64,000 nt of DNA from Amborella trichopoda (GCF_000471905.2 NW_006499728.1:2525266-2589265); one strand, 5' to 3'; shown: positions 34,290 to 45,926, numbered from the stretch's first letter. The notes: generated by a model not told the origin, from the sequence alone. Numbers and translations are program-made.

Positions 34290-34370
34290 CTTCTCTTAAC
34301 CTATCTCATACTGGGTAAGGGAGCTAGGTTTTGTTAGATAGGCAACCAATATAAAACTTTATTAAAACTT
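34290..34370 (+). repeat. Segment similar to the sequence downstream of CKX
   Basis: GGTTTTGTTAGATAGGCAAC followed by CAATATAAAACT is nearly the same as 63253-63285 (GGTTTTGTTAGGTTGGCAAC, CAATATAAAACT) just downstream of the CKX stop, with weaker similarity to the following ATAATGATGA-like text. Confidence 0.6.
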
Positions 34371-35160
34371 ATCATAAAGATGATGACTCTCTAATATTCA
34401 TTTTCTTCTTGCTTTCTTAAGTGTCGAAAAGTGATCATGGTCAAGAGAGTTTTCTCTGTATCATTTAAATTTTACCAGATGTCTCAAAAGAATATATGGC
34501 CAAGAGAGATTTTTAATTCCAATGCTCCAAATCCCAAACAATGTGGTTCATATTGTTCCAAAGGCTATGCAATTTAGCCCCTTCATGCATTTTATAATTT
34601 CTATAGCTAGTCAAAGAAGCAAAAGGCAAAAACGTTGGTGGCAGCCAAAGATGATTCAGTACTACCTACACGGACTCTTCCATTGCATACTTGAGTTAGC
34701 CGAAATATGAATTAAAGCACAAAGATTTGATCCCGGAGGATCTCAGAGTTGAGTTGTTGGCAATTAAAACAGAGCTAACAATAATCTTATTGTGACCATC
34801 ATTATGCTGGTCAAATCTTTTGTCCAACTAGTTGAGGTCCACTATACAAATCCTGATCTGTCATTTTGCTCTATTACAAACCATATCATAGTGAGGCCAT
34901 TTCAATGCAACCAATTTTGGAAATACAATCAAGTAATCACTAAATTCCCGCAAAGTGAGTAGAAGATCATTTTGGAACCCCGTAAGCTCATATGCAAAGC
35001 TTCAGGTCCTTTAGAAGGCAGTTTCGATTGAATTTTAAATTGGCCATGGCTAAGATGAATATAGATATGGCCTATCCATTGTCAATTCTTAATAAGTGTC
35101 CTACAGGCATCCTAACGTCCCACCTACCAAATTTTAGGCCGATCTGAGTTCTATAAGCAT
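34371..35160. other. Intergenic, no gene recognised
   Basis: AT-rich; short ORFs without known domains. Confidence 0.5.
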
Positions 35161-35536
35161 ATGAACAAAAAGGTAAAGTTGCAACCTTTAACGATCAAAG
35201 TAAGCCCTCCTCCAAACTTTTATCATACCATGCAATTTTAGCCTTGAAAATTCTTAAGATGTTTTGAGAATCTATTTTTATATTTAATTATAGAATTTTA
35301 AACTTCAAAAATAATTCAAATCAAGTAGATCTATAAACGTATGAAAATCTTGAAAATAGTTGGTCCTGATAATGTATTGCAAGATGTACTATTTTTGAAT
35401 TTTTTTTTTTTACATGTCGATACGGAGTTGATTAATTAAATGGTTTTCCAACATCAAAACACCCTCTTCAAAATGAATTTTTGAGGTGCACCTTAATTCT
35501 ACAATATAAGGTGTCGACCTTGTATAAACTTGTTCC
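35161..35536. mobile_element. Mutator-like MITE (inverted orientation)
   Basis: Left end GGTAAAGTTGCAACC is shortened; right end GTCGACCTTGTATAAACTTGTTCC. Interior GTAGATCTATAAACGTATG and CTTGAAAATAGTTGGTC follow the family. Confidence 0.7.
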
Positions 35537-35546
35537 ATAACAAAAT

Positions 35547-36651
35547 GGAAAATGTTCATAAAGGTGTCAACTTTATACTGTAGAAGTAAGGCATGCTTCT
35601 AAAATCTATATAAAAAGGGTTCTTCTGATAGTCAGAAATGTGTCAATTGATCATCTCGACCTCGAAATGTACGGATATGGATAAAAAAAAAATTTCAAGT
35701 CCTAAAAAATTAGTGAATCTTGTAACATACTATCTAGACCGTTCATTTCAAGATTTTCAAGTGTTTGTAGATTTGAATTTGCACCTTGCTTTGAGTTTTA
35801 AAATTTATAATTTGATGTAAAATAAAACTTCAGGCGATCTTCAAAATTTTTAAAACTTTTTTTTTTTTGGACAAAGATTCAAAGATTTTATTGCTAAGTA
35901 GGGAGAGATATTACATAATTCGAAACTACAAGAGAAGATAAAAGAGCCCCACTTTTCGCCAAAGAATCCGCCAGGGTATTAGCTTCATTAAAAACATGGA
36001 CAAATGAAATGTTTCAACTACATCCATGACTTGCAGCCAAAGGCCACGAAGTTCTCGTTGTATGCGTTGTTCCTTTTTATACCATTTAACAATATTTAAG
36101 GAGTCCCCTTCACAGATACAAGAACAACCCGGAAATTTATCAACAAACACTTTAACCCCACATAACAAGGCACTAAGCTCAGCATTGTTGGCTGTTCTAA
36201 CTCCAATTGGGCTAGCGAAAGAAAAAATAATATTGGCAGCAGAGTCACTTACCACCCCACCAATACTTGCAACACCTGGATTTCCCAATGAACTTCCATC
36301 AAAATTTAACTTTAGGCAATCACCAGGAGCTACCAAGAATGGCCATTACATCTACCTTGCCGATATTCTTTCCTTCCTTGTGTACAGAAATTAAATTCTA
36401 AATACAGAATTTGATATTGTTTAATAAAACAGAAAAAGACAAAGAATTCTCCTCAAAAGTCAGCCTATTTCTCTCTTTCCAAACTTCCCAAAAGATAATT
36501 CCCTTAGCTATCTGCTAAATAATTTTCCCCATCTTAGGCAAATGAGGAATGGAAAGTTGAGAAACAATACCAGCCACAGACTAAAATACATCTTTTAAAA
36601 AGGAATAGAGGTGCCCCTTAGTTTAAGGTTGCCACCTTATACAAACCACAC
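35547..36651. mobile_element. Mutator-like MITE interrupted by LINE B
   Basis: Left part 35547-35856 starts GGAAAATGTTCATAAAGGTG and follows the family interior. It breaks at TTTTAAAA, where LINE B sits, and resumes at 36601 with AGGAATAGAGGTGCC, then GTTTAAGGTTGCCACCTTAT and ACAAACCACAC, the family's right end. Confidence 0.8.
35857..36592 (-). mobile_element. LINE B: 5'-truncated fragment inserted in a MITE
   Basis: Minus strand. From 36592: VAGIVSQLSIPHLPKMGKI and IIFWEVWKERNRLTF (end of zf-RVT), then RNase H (KLNFDGSSLGNPG, NNAELSALL, ICEGDSLNIVKW). A frameshift near 35995 precedes FVHVFNEANTLADSLAKSGA, so the last catalytic motif is out of frame. It ends in a poly-T (plus-strand) tract at 35858-35869. 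Flanked by TTTTAAAA at 35849-35856 and 36593-36600, a probable 8-bp target duplication. Confidence 0.85.
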
Positions 36652-36722
36652 ATATTGTTTAAGGTTGCCACCTTGTACAAACCGCACCAGATTGTTTAAG
36701 GTTACCACCTTGTACAAGGTAA
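36617..36722. repeat. Triplicated MITE terminus
   Basis: The unit GTTTAAGGTTGCCACCTT(A/G)TACAAACC(A/G)CAC occurs three times in tandem (36620, 36657, 36697; the last cut short), the right end of the ~390 bp MITE amplified about 37-40 bp apart. Confidence 0.85.
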
Positions 36723-38332
36723 TAGGTTTAGAGACTTCAAAATTATTAGAAATGTAGAAAAAAATACTCTCCAAGACTTATTCTAATAATGTTTTTTCAA
36801 GAATTCATGGATTCTAGATTAACCGTGACTAGTTTTTATTAGGGTGCAAATGGTTGCGGTAGGAATTTGAACATTGCAAAGGATAAGCTCAAGCAGTGTG
36901 AATGAACTAGGCCTCGCCCCGAGTTAAGTCGGAGCATTAAAAAATAAAAAAATTGAAAAAATATGAAGAAATGTTATACAAACTTACTTTATATATATAT
37001 TTGGAAAAGAAGAATAGTGAATATTGTTTAATTAATATTTTATAATTTCTTTTTTTTAAGGAGTTTTTAAAACTCTATCAAAATATTATCATCATCACAA
37101 CCTTCTCTCAACTATTTGAGATCAGCTATACGGATTCTAACATGTCATTTTGTTTGATCAAGGGTTATACCATCATGAGCAGAAAACATAGATTCATGAT
37201 TTATATAAAATTTTAGCTATAAAATTTTGGCAAAGTTTTGCATTCACTGCCTACTTAACACAACTCATATCCTTTATTGGAGCTTAGGACCAGTTAAGAA
37301 AAACTTTAATGTCTTCACCCTTCTTAGACTAAAACACTACCAAAATGCAAATCAGTTTTTTTTAAAATTTCATTTTTCTCTACTTTTTCCATCTTGTCTT
37401 TTAGAGTTGTTTTACTTTTCATTTTACTTTCACTATATTTTTTTCTATGTTTCACGCATTTCCTTCTTTTTTTTTTCGTTTTTTTAACATTTTTGGGGCC
37501 TTTTGGTCATGTGCAGGGACGTCCCTCGGGCGAGGTGAGCCTTGGCATGCTGAGCTCGAGTGTTATGAAATGTGGATAGTCACAAGGGATAACTTTCACC
37601 TGATAAAATCAGTTGGAATGGGAGATTGAAGGGATAACTCTTGAACTGATAAATCAATTGGAATGGGTAAGTGGAAATATTCAAATTGGAAATCAAAAGG
37701 ACCATGGCAAATGCCTCTTATCTAACCATGGCCAATTTTAAAGAGGAGGAAACTCTTTGCAAATCTCTGGTAATTTCTTGACGATTTGGGTGTCATTTCG
37801 AACGTCTGTCAATACCTAAACGACTTGAAGGAAAATTGGGATAGGAATCTCCTTCATGCATCGTCAATTTAGGAACAAAATAAGATGAGCCCTTGATTGT
37901 GATGCTGTAGCCTCAATCCCTCAATGTTGGGGAAGATAAGTATTGAAGCCTTTTGGATGACTAACAGTCTAAAAAGGGCATCTACATAACAAGCCTCTTC
38001 TTTTGTTGATGATTTCAGTTCGAAAACAGAGGACTCAGATTTGGGCCTGGGAGATCTCAAGTTCCCTTCCTACCATTGAACTACCAAAACAAAAGATTGT
38101 TTTGAAGAACTTTTCCCCTTAATTTCGGCTATTTTATTGCTCAGACCAATGTACTGAGTTGGTCTGAGTCCAGCACAAGTTAAAAAAAAGTAAAATAAAC
38201 ACAAAAAATAATACATATAAATGAGGGCAGCATTTGTTGGTAAGGGGCTTCAACCCCCTCCATGATGGGAATCGTATATACTATACAAGAAGCCATTTGA
38301 GCATTTTTAACTTAGAATTGATATATTAATAT
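36723..38332. other. Intergenic, no gene recognised
   Basis: T-rich 37360-37500, otherwise unremarkable. A direct repeat of GATAACT...CTGATAAA(T)CA around 37585-37660 is short. ORFs lack known domains. Confidence 0.45.
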
Positions 38333-38725
38333 GGGAAAACTTTACATAGAGCCGAGGCTCTAAACAATAAAATTCGAGCTTATCTCAAAAATTTTGCTAA
38401 AAGAGGTTGTTTTTATGCCCAAATATCTTCAAATTGAACATCTCGATATCAAGATTCATGGACACGAGAAAAAAATGGATTTCAAGTTATGGAAATAGTG
38501 TATTTTGTAACGCATTTTTGGACCGTCAATTTTCAAGATTTTCAAGTTTTTATAGATCTCTCTATCTACACTATTTTTTAAGCTTTAAAATTTATAAATA
38601 AATATGAAAATATATTTTAAGGGTATCAAAAAGATTTCCACTATTGAAACCATATTTCTCGACACAATTTGAAGGTAGGCTCTAATTTGATTATTTAGAG
38701 CCTAGGCTCTATACAAACCGCACCC
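38333..38725. mobile_element. Mutator-like MITE with perfect 9-bp duplication, GAGGCTCTAAAC subfamily
   Basis: 393 bp, GGGAAAACTTTACATAGAGC to ...ATACAAACCGCACCC. TATTAATAT at 38324-38332 and again at 38726-38734. A reference copy for the subfamily. Confidence 0.95.
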
Positions 38726-38736
38726 TATTAATATAT

Positions 38737-39131
38737 GGAAAAAGTTTATATAAGGTTGCAACCTTAAAATATAGAACTATGTATGCACCTCAAAACTCTG
38801 TTGAAAAAAGTTGTTTTAGTGTTAAAGGCCCTCTAATTGATCATCTCGACATCGAGATGTATGACTATGGCAATTCTTTTTTTTTTTTTGAGTCCCCGAA
38901 ATAGTGCATCTTACAATAAATTATCTAGACCGTCCATGTTCAATATTTTCACATGTCTATATGTACTTGATTTCAATCATTTTTGGAGTTTAAAATTTTA
39001 TTATTAGATATGAAAACAGATTTTAAGATAATCCTAATAATATTTTACATCAAAATTACATGTTATGATAGAATTTGAAGGTGCGTCTTAATTAAATTGT
39101 TTAAAGTTGCAACCTTTTGGAAACCACACCC
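38737..39131. mobile_element. Mutator-like MITE with perfect 9-bp duplication, GGTTGCAACC subfamily
   Basis: 395 bp, GGAAAAAGTTTATATAAGG to ...TTTTGGAAACCACACCC. TTAATATAT at 38728-38736 and 39132-39140. It inserted into the target-site copy of the preceding element. Core palindrome CATCTCGA-CA-TCGAGATG is perfect (38842-38859). Confidence 0.95.
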
Positions 39132-39254
39132 TTAATATATATAATCTATACAATAATAGGTATGCAACAGACTATGATGAAACTCGCCCCCATAGCGCAA
39201 GGCCTAGTAGACACTGGCTCGAATTGATTTAAATTAAAATTAAACAGAAAAAGT

Positions 39255-39355
39255 ACACAATGAGACCATTTACTTTTGATACAAAGTGGTCACAATTAAT
39301 CTTGACCATTAAAGTAATTATGACCTTGCCCCAAAGGTACATGCCACTATATACA
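39255..39355. mobile_element. MITE family 2, internally deleted copy
   Basis: ACACAATGAGACCATTTACT, TTGATACAAAGTGGTCACAA and CTTGACCATTAAAGTAATTA are followed directly by the right end CCCAAAGGTACATGCC...TATATACAATCCC; the interior is missing. Confidence 0.6.
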
Positions 39356-40208
39356 ATCCCATTTAAATATGAGTTTGTCTAGAGTTAACAATCCCTCAAA
39401 ATACAAACGCTAATAGTAGAAAGAATTGTGATAAGTGTATTTATAAAAGAAACACTTACCTTTTGTTTTAAAAAATATTTTAAAATAGGGGTTGTACTTG
39501 ATTCGAAATTTTGCACCTAAAATCAAAAGAACTTGAAAAAACAATTCAAAAAAGTTTTAGAAAGAGCCTAAAAAATGGATTTCTTTAGGAGAGAGAAAAT
39601 TTAGTGAATACTGGCCGTCTAGATTTGATCTTGGCCTTAAAGAACTTAAAATCATTTTTTATGTTTTATTTTAAAATTATTCATCAACTGATGTTGAGAG
39701 GGAATACTAAGATATAAACAGAAAAAACAAATTATACTAAGTCATATAGGTTTTAATAGGACTTAATGGGTCCATTAACTAAGGACCGTCCATGAGACCA
39801 AATACGAATTATAGTCAGCGAGAGCATAGGACCCATTTAAGAAGTTACAAATCTATCTTGGTAGATGATGACATCCCAAGTTTTAGGTTCAAGGGGTATA
39901 ATAAGTTAGATTTGTAGCAAGCTCTGAGCATCACAAGTACTATTGACTACATGGTGCAATGGATTTCAACCCATGTAGAGATTTTGACACTTCATCTTCC
40001 TAGATAATAATGGGGCTAAGAATTTTTTGGATCGGGTCCAATCCACCTAGATCCATCCGAAAAATACACATAAGACTTAGATTCGAATTCGATTGGATCC
40101 AGAATATTCATATTTAGATTTGGATCCAAAACTATACAAGATCTAGATATGATTTCAGATTCGGATCCAAATCAGCTCCAATTTTGTATATTATAAAATT
40201 AAAATATA

Positions 40209-40524
40209 AAAAAAAAGTTCATATAAGGATGCAACCTTAAAATGTAGAATTATAGATGCACCTCAAATATCCATCATAAAAAGGTCGTTTTAATGTTGAA
40301 AAACCCTCTCTAATTCATCATCTCGATATGGATATGTACAAATATGAAAAAAGAAAAGATTTTGGGTCCAAAAAAGAGTGCATCTTGCAATATATTATCT
40401 AGACTGTCCATTTTTAAGATTTTCATATGTTTATAAATCTACTTGATTTTAACCATTTTTGGAGTTGTAAAATTTTATATTTAGATATGAAAATAGATTT
40501 TCAGATAATCCTAAGAATTTTTTA
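40209..40524. mobile_element. Mutator-like MITE, right end missing
   Basis: Starts AAAAAGTTCATATAAGGATG and follows the GGTTGCAACC subfamily to AGATAATCCTAAGAATTTTTT, where the next copy begins. Confidence 0.7.
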
Positions 40525-40800
40525 GCTTCTATAAGGTTGCAACCTTAAACAATCCAATTAAGGCACACCTCCAAATTTTATCATAACATGTAATTTTGGT
40601 GTAAAAAATTCTTAGCCCTATTGGGAAATAGATTTTCATTTTTAATTATAAAATTTTAAACTCCAAAAAATGGTCAAAATCAAGTAGATCTATAAACATA
40701 TGAAAATCTCGAAAATGGACGGTCAAGATAATATGTTGCAATAATGCACTATTTTATAACTTAAAATTACCTTTTTTTTTTTTTTTTTATTTTACTATTT
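40525..40800. mobile_element. Mutator-like MITE (inverted orientation), right end missing
   Basis: Starts CTTCTATAAGGTTGCAACC and follows the family to ATGTTGCAATAATGCACTAT, then runs into a T tract and low-complexity sequence before the gap. Possibly nested in the preceding copy. Confidence 0.7.
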
Positions 40801-40834
40801 ACTTAGTATACTTTCTGTAGTGGTAGTAAGTAGT

Positions 40835-40864
40835 NNNNNNNNNNNNNNNNNNNNNNNNNNNNNN
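40835..40864. other. Assembly gap (30 N)
   Basis: Run of N between MITE-derived sequence and the second half of the GGATCC-rich repeat. Confidence 0.99.
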
Positions 40865-40998
40865 ATATATAAAACCAAGTCAGATCCGGATCCAATCCAC
40901 TACCACTTGAATCCGACCTGAGTAACTATTCAGATCTAGATTTTGGATCTGGATCCAAATTTTGGGTTTCGTATCCGGATCGGGTGAATTCTCATCCA

Positions 40999-43490
40999 CA
41001 ATGGCAACTCACGAAGGCCCATTCCATGATGGCGTTCGAAACCAAGAGGTTGTTCCGAAGATTGTGCTGAACGAACATTTACTCCATCTCCTAAGCCCTC
41101 TGATCTGTCGTTTTCTTCGTTTATCGCATCCTCATGGGGCTCGACTGCCTGCGTGTAGACAACCTTCTCCTCCACTTTTTGAAATCTCCATTATCGGCCG
41201 AGATTCGTGTTGGATTGGGGTCCGTAAATGATAATGATCCTAAACAAGAGTGTCAAGTTGCATGACACCCTCTCTGGATTTACCTGTATAAATATGAAAA
41301 TGAAGTCGCATCTTAAAGAAGTTGGGCACTTAAGAGCATTCATGGAAATCCGAATTTTGTGCGCATTGCCATAAATGCGAAAGGTCTTAGAGAGAACATA
41401 AAATCCTGAGAGGCTGGATGCATTCATATGTATGAACACAATTTGCATGTAAAAAGTCCTATTGTTTTGAAACAGGAGGGATATTTTTAATGTTGTAAAT
41501 GTCATTTGAAAATAACTATAGAATTTATCAGTTTATTTAGGCATTTATTCAAACTTATGACAAAGTATGACTTAAGGGAAAATTTTGGTCCCACATTCCT
41601 TGATACAATTACAAGCTTCTCTATGGTTTTTGAAAAAAGAGTGAGTGGGTCATAAAATGCACGCGCACAAACTCACGCACACCTGTGCACGGTCGAGCTT
41701 ATGAACCCATATAACATGCACACATGTGATTGGTTATTCATCTCAATTTCGGTTAGGCATTTTGATCTTAATTAGGCAGTTCTGTCCTCAGGCAAATTTG
41801 ATGTGAATTGAATCTACGTCTTTGAAAAACTATTGTCAATACGATCCATATAATACGTCATGACAGCATGGTCATGAGGGTTATCACCATCCAATACGTC
41901 AATAGGTATTGGAGGAAGACTAGAACGTGTACTTCCTGTGGGATCTACTATCTCTCAAATATTGTTAAGGCCGGAATGGGGTTGGGGTGGTAGCACCACT
42001 TATGCTCCAGCAAAAGTATAGATTTCCATTCTTACCCAACGCACTAAAAAACCGTTAACGATATAAAAAAATGGGTAGGAGCTCGTCATCCCCATTGAAT
42101 TACCCCAACAAAAATAAAAAATCGTTAAGGCGGCCAATGGGCTAGGCTAACTGTAAGCCTGAGGCTGACCTGAAACTATGTAATAGACGCCAGGGCATGA
42201 AAATCCTGTTTGGTGCCTGGGTAAAGCCAAAGTATTGTAGAGCCTGTTTTGGCCCAAATGTTTTTGTGCTAGGTCGGGCTTCATATGAATATGAAACCTT
42301 ATATACTAAAAATACTTTAAAAAAGATTATATTTAAGAATTTTCAGGCCAGGCTAGTGGCGGGTCAATGCTAGCCTAGGCCTAGTTCCGAAACAATTCAC
42401 ATCATGCTACTTCATTGTCTTGAATTTTTCTTCTTTTTCCCTTCCACATCAAGTGCTTTTTTTTTCTTTATCTTTGTTATTACACAAAGCCAAGAAGAAA
42501 ACGACCCATCCAAAAAAAATATTTTGAAGAATATGTGATACATTTTTTCAAATGAAATTAGGACACTGCACACTTCACTATTCATGGAGTATCTTAGCGA
42601 ATCCCAATGTTGAAAAATCACATATCTTTTGATGTGTTTTTCCGGCAAAATCAAGTAGTTATTTAATGTCTACGATTTATATTTCGACTCGTCTTTTCAA
42701 TCCATTAGGTCAACTAATTTTTTTTTGTGGTCCTTGGTCTCTCGATAAGTTGTTATCATGTGAAATTCGATATCTCTTAGAGATCTTCCCAATTTGAAAT
42801 CTAGGTGGAAGTAAAGGCATTGGGCATTAGTTATTTCAAGAGATATCTTCCCAATTTGAATTTATGTGGAAGTAAATGAAGTGGGCATTAGTTATTTCCT
42901 GTAGGGAATTCAATGGTTTGACTTGTCCAATTTCTCCCACAAGTATTTATCAAGTGAAGACACTAAAAATATTTCCTGCTCATGCATAAGTATACTATTC
43001 ATCTACTCTTTTGGGCGGAACTTATACTTGTAACATCTTTCGAATCCCAAAATTTGGGGATGCGATCTCTAGAACCAGCAACCTACTTCAAAGGAAACAG
43101 ATAAAAAATAAAAAATAATTCTCACTCTCTATATGCCTTAACAAAAATGGCATCCCAAGATTGCAATAAAACCATCATATTGTAGGAGGGAATGATATAT
43201 TAGATGTTCAAGAACTTATAATTCGGCATTTTAATCATCTACTTATAATTAGACAAGATTCCAAAATTTCAAAAAAAATAGAAGTCCAATTGGAATAAAT
43301 GATAATTTTTTCATTCCTAGTTTAACTAGATATCTTTTCTACAAAAATAAGATCTCCAAGATACGTGAAAAATCCTATTACCGACAACCTCTTGTTTTAT
43401 AAGATATCAACATGATCTCCCTCTGGTATTGTTCCCACCAAAATAGAAAATCAAATATACCTCAAATCACATCATGTAGAGGACCCTAAA
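40999..43490. other. Intergenic; no assignable gene
   Basis: 40936-41231 is GC-richer with ORFs on both strands but no known domain. 42130-42400 is a GGCC-rich dispersed repeat (AGGCCAGGCTAG, GCCTAGGCCTAG). 42783-42900 is a ~60 bp imperfect tandem duplication (landmark ATCTTCCCAATTTGAA, GGGCATTAGTTATTTC). Confidence 0.45.
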
Positions 43491-43493
43491 ATA

Positions 43494-43860
43494 ATGGGCC
43501 AATTTGGAGGATACGAAAGCTATGAAAGGAACCCATTTTCAAGTAATAGAGAGAGATCACATTCTCAGCCTGCGAATTAAAGAACCCAATTTGGTGGCTC
43601 CTCTAATTTTGGGAGCAAACGTTTTAGTGAGAGAGGAGGAAAGCATTGTAGTGAGAGAGAAGGTGCACCTGGATCAGGATGGGCCTCAAGATCTTTCGAG
43701 CAAACGAATGAGAGAGAAACATCCTTATCTGATGTGGATTTTAATGATGCCTTTGGCCATCGAAGGCAGCTGAGAAGACCCTCATTTGGTAATAGCAGAT
43801 CGAGAGACAAAAGAAGAGCAGAAAAGGAGATGCAGTTCTTAGCTCAAAACCAGGATCATG
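43494..43860 (+). pseudogene. Fragment resembling an auxilin-like J-domain protein (non-J part)
   Basis: In one plus frame: FGGYESYERNPFSSNRERSH, a stop after SQPAN, then RTQFGGSSNFGSKRFSERGG, TSLSDVDFNDAFGHRRQLRR and SRDKRRAEKEMQF. The SDVDFNDxFG motif followed by RR is known from the N-terminal part of plant auxilin-like DnaJ-domain proteins. No J domain, start or intron structure is seen, and there is one in-frame stop. Assignment rests on the short motif, so moderate confidence only. Confidence 0.45.
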
Positions 43861-44024
43861 GATCAATCAGAAAATCTCAAACAAAACTTGAAGCTTAAAG
43901 CTCAGATCAAGCAAAGACAACCATAGATCTGAGCTCGAACACGAACTGTAGGGAGCACAGATCTTAAAAAAAAACTCAGATAGAAGTAAAATAAATCAAA
44001 TCAGAGTGGCTAAGGGAAATCTAG

Positions 44025-44310
44025 CTCACGGATCAGACCTCCTCTGATACCAAGTTAAAATGTGAAAAACTGTATATTCGGGCCTTAAGCCCCCATGGAT
44101 GCATATTATAGAAGCCACAACACTGAATTATTGAACCCCATAGCTGAATTACTAAATACTTAATGAAACGTGCATACAGTGCAGTCAAAGAAATCATATC
44201 ATCAAAAATATTTGGTTGTGTACATTTCAACAGTTTTAAAAATTGATGTCGCCTACTCTGATTAGAGTTTTGTGATGGGTGATTTGGGTATGTGATTCTT
44301 GGAATCATGC
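44025..44310 (-). mobile_element. Possible LTR end with tRNA-iMet primer-binding site
   Basis: On the minus strand ...CACATTTTAACT is followed by TTGGTATCAGAGGAGGTC; TGGTATCAGAG is the usual primer-binding site of plant Ty1/copia and TRIM elements. The upstream (higher-coordinate) ~250 bp would be the LTR. No matching second LTR or polyprotein was found, so the element is partial. Confidence 0.4.
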
Positions 44311-44986
44311 GATATTCATTTTTTTTTCTTTTCTAATTTCTCAAAAGATATCTAATATTTGAACTATTTAGCACTTATTTTGATAAAATTTCAAAATCCA
44401 TTTTGATGTGTGATTTGATGGGCTATTTGAAATTTAATAAAAACAAGAAAGATCATTTAAAATTAGATAAAAAATATACAAATGAAATATTTAATAGTTC
44501 AAATTATAAGTGTAATGTGATACATTTCTTTTTCATTATTATTTTCCCCTATTTTCAGCAACTTGGATAGTTGATTCATCTAATCTGGACTGGTATAACT
44601 GGTGGCCACTTGAGAGTGGGCGATTCGGTTTACTAAATGACACATCCATGTAATCGTAGGTACCCCATTCCTGAGTAAATTCTAGGATACAGAAGAATTC
44701 CATAACCACAAAAAACGCAGACTAGTCACCTTAACCCTTAGGACCACCCTAAAACCAAGATCCTGAAGCCCAAAACCTTATAGGTCCTCCTAAGATCCAT
44801 TGTTTAGGTTTGAAATCAATGCCAAACTGCAGCAAAAGCCCCTAGCAGATTAAAAACCATCGGAATGCAACAAAGAATCTAGAAGAAACGGTCTAGGGAA
44901 TCTTATTTGGCTTTTAGACATTGGCAACATGACCAGTAGTGCTAGCTCTGGTGGTTCTCATGCCAATGAGTAAGCTGTAGAAGTAG

Positions 44987-45334
44987 ATGATGGGGGTCCT
45001 ATTGCCAGAGCTGGGAGGAGCAACGCCACAAAATCATTGGTTCAAGTTACATGCCTGCAAGCTGGACGCCAATCCTCAGGAGGGGGTTGAAAGAAGCATA
45101 ATTATCTCAACGACGTGGGTGTCAGCAACAGGCGTCTTGACCAACAATGGCACAAAATTATTGGACGTTAGGCCTTGGAATGTGGTTGAAAAAATCATGA
45201 TTATCTCGGCGACGGGGTTGTCAATACCAAGCATCATGACCAACAATGCCATGAAATCAGTGACTCAAGTTACCAGCAGGCAAGCCAGACATCCAATGTT
45301 GCCATCATCATGGCTGACCATTTGCCACCCTTGA
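44987..45334 (+). other. Internally repeated ORF of unknown nature
   Basis: 115 codons open. The DNA consists of two diverged ~125 bp copies: CCACAAAATCATTGG...TCTTGACCAACAATGG and GCACAAAATTATTGG...TCATGACCAACAATGC. The encoded KIMIISATG/RSIIISTTW segments match each other. No known domain. More likely a repeat than a gene. Confidence 0.35.
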
Positions 45335-45926
45335 CAACACTCCACTCCTCATAACTGTGGCAATCCATAATGGTGCCCCATCAACGTCTTCACTAATGAC
45401 TCAGTTTTGAAACGATTAAAATGGCGCCAAGCTTGTGCATCGTAGATGGCAATGCCAGTGTGTCCACCAGCGTCGTTGGAAATGGATGACCTAGATTAGA
45501 TCGCGACTTTGTGCTTTGTAGCACTCTTTTTTTTTTTTTTGTTTGATGGGGGGGGTGCTCTTGTTTATAGATGGAGGACCAAACCCCCCATTTTTAGGAC
45601 CAATTCCAAACCTTTGGCTAAGACTCAGTTGGATAATTTCTGAACCTTTGGCTAATATTTTGCCAGACCGGAGTATCCATGTCCTGAGTCTCTTTGAAAC
45701 CCTATACCCGATCCTCCTAGGCCCTAGTTCCAACCTCTCACCAAAATCGTCTTGGTATCTATCATCCTTGCATGGTAGGCTCAAAAAGGACGAGAAAAAT
45801 TAGCACGTCAAAGTCCGATTCTGAACTGACACCAACTCTGGACGCCAAACCTGGAGGCTCAGAATGAGTTTAGGTCTCTTCTCTTCTTTTCATTTTATTT
45901 GTTGTCTATTTTCTAAAGGAAAAAAA

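Larger units (their letters stand above)
40015..40998. repeat. GGATCC-rich dispersed repeat, interrupted by MITEs and a gap
   Basis: 40015-40200 and 40865-40998 both consist of GGATCC/GGATCGGGT/AGATCTAGAT words and look like two halves of one element, separated by two MITE copies (40209-40800) and the 30-N gap. Confidence 0.45.

Noticed and set aside
39180-39240. tRNA-like text CATAGCGCAAGG ... CTGGCTCGAATTG
   Set aside because: A- and B-box-like words exist but no cloverleaf can be formed; at best a worn SINE head.
40936-41231. ORFs on both strands in a GC-richer patch
   Set aside because: One end lies in the GGATCC-rich repeat; no domain recognised and no consistent exon structure.
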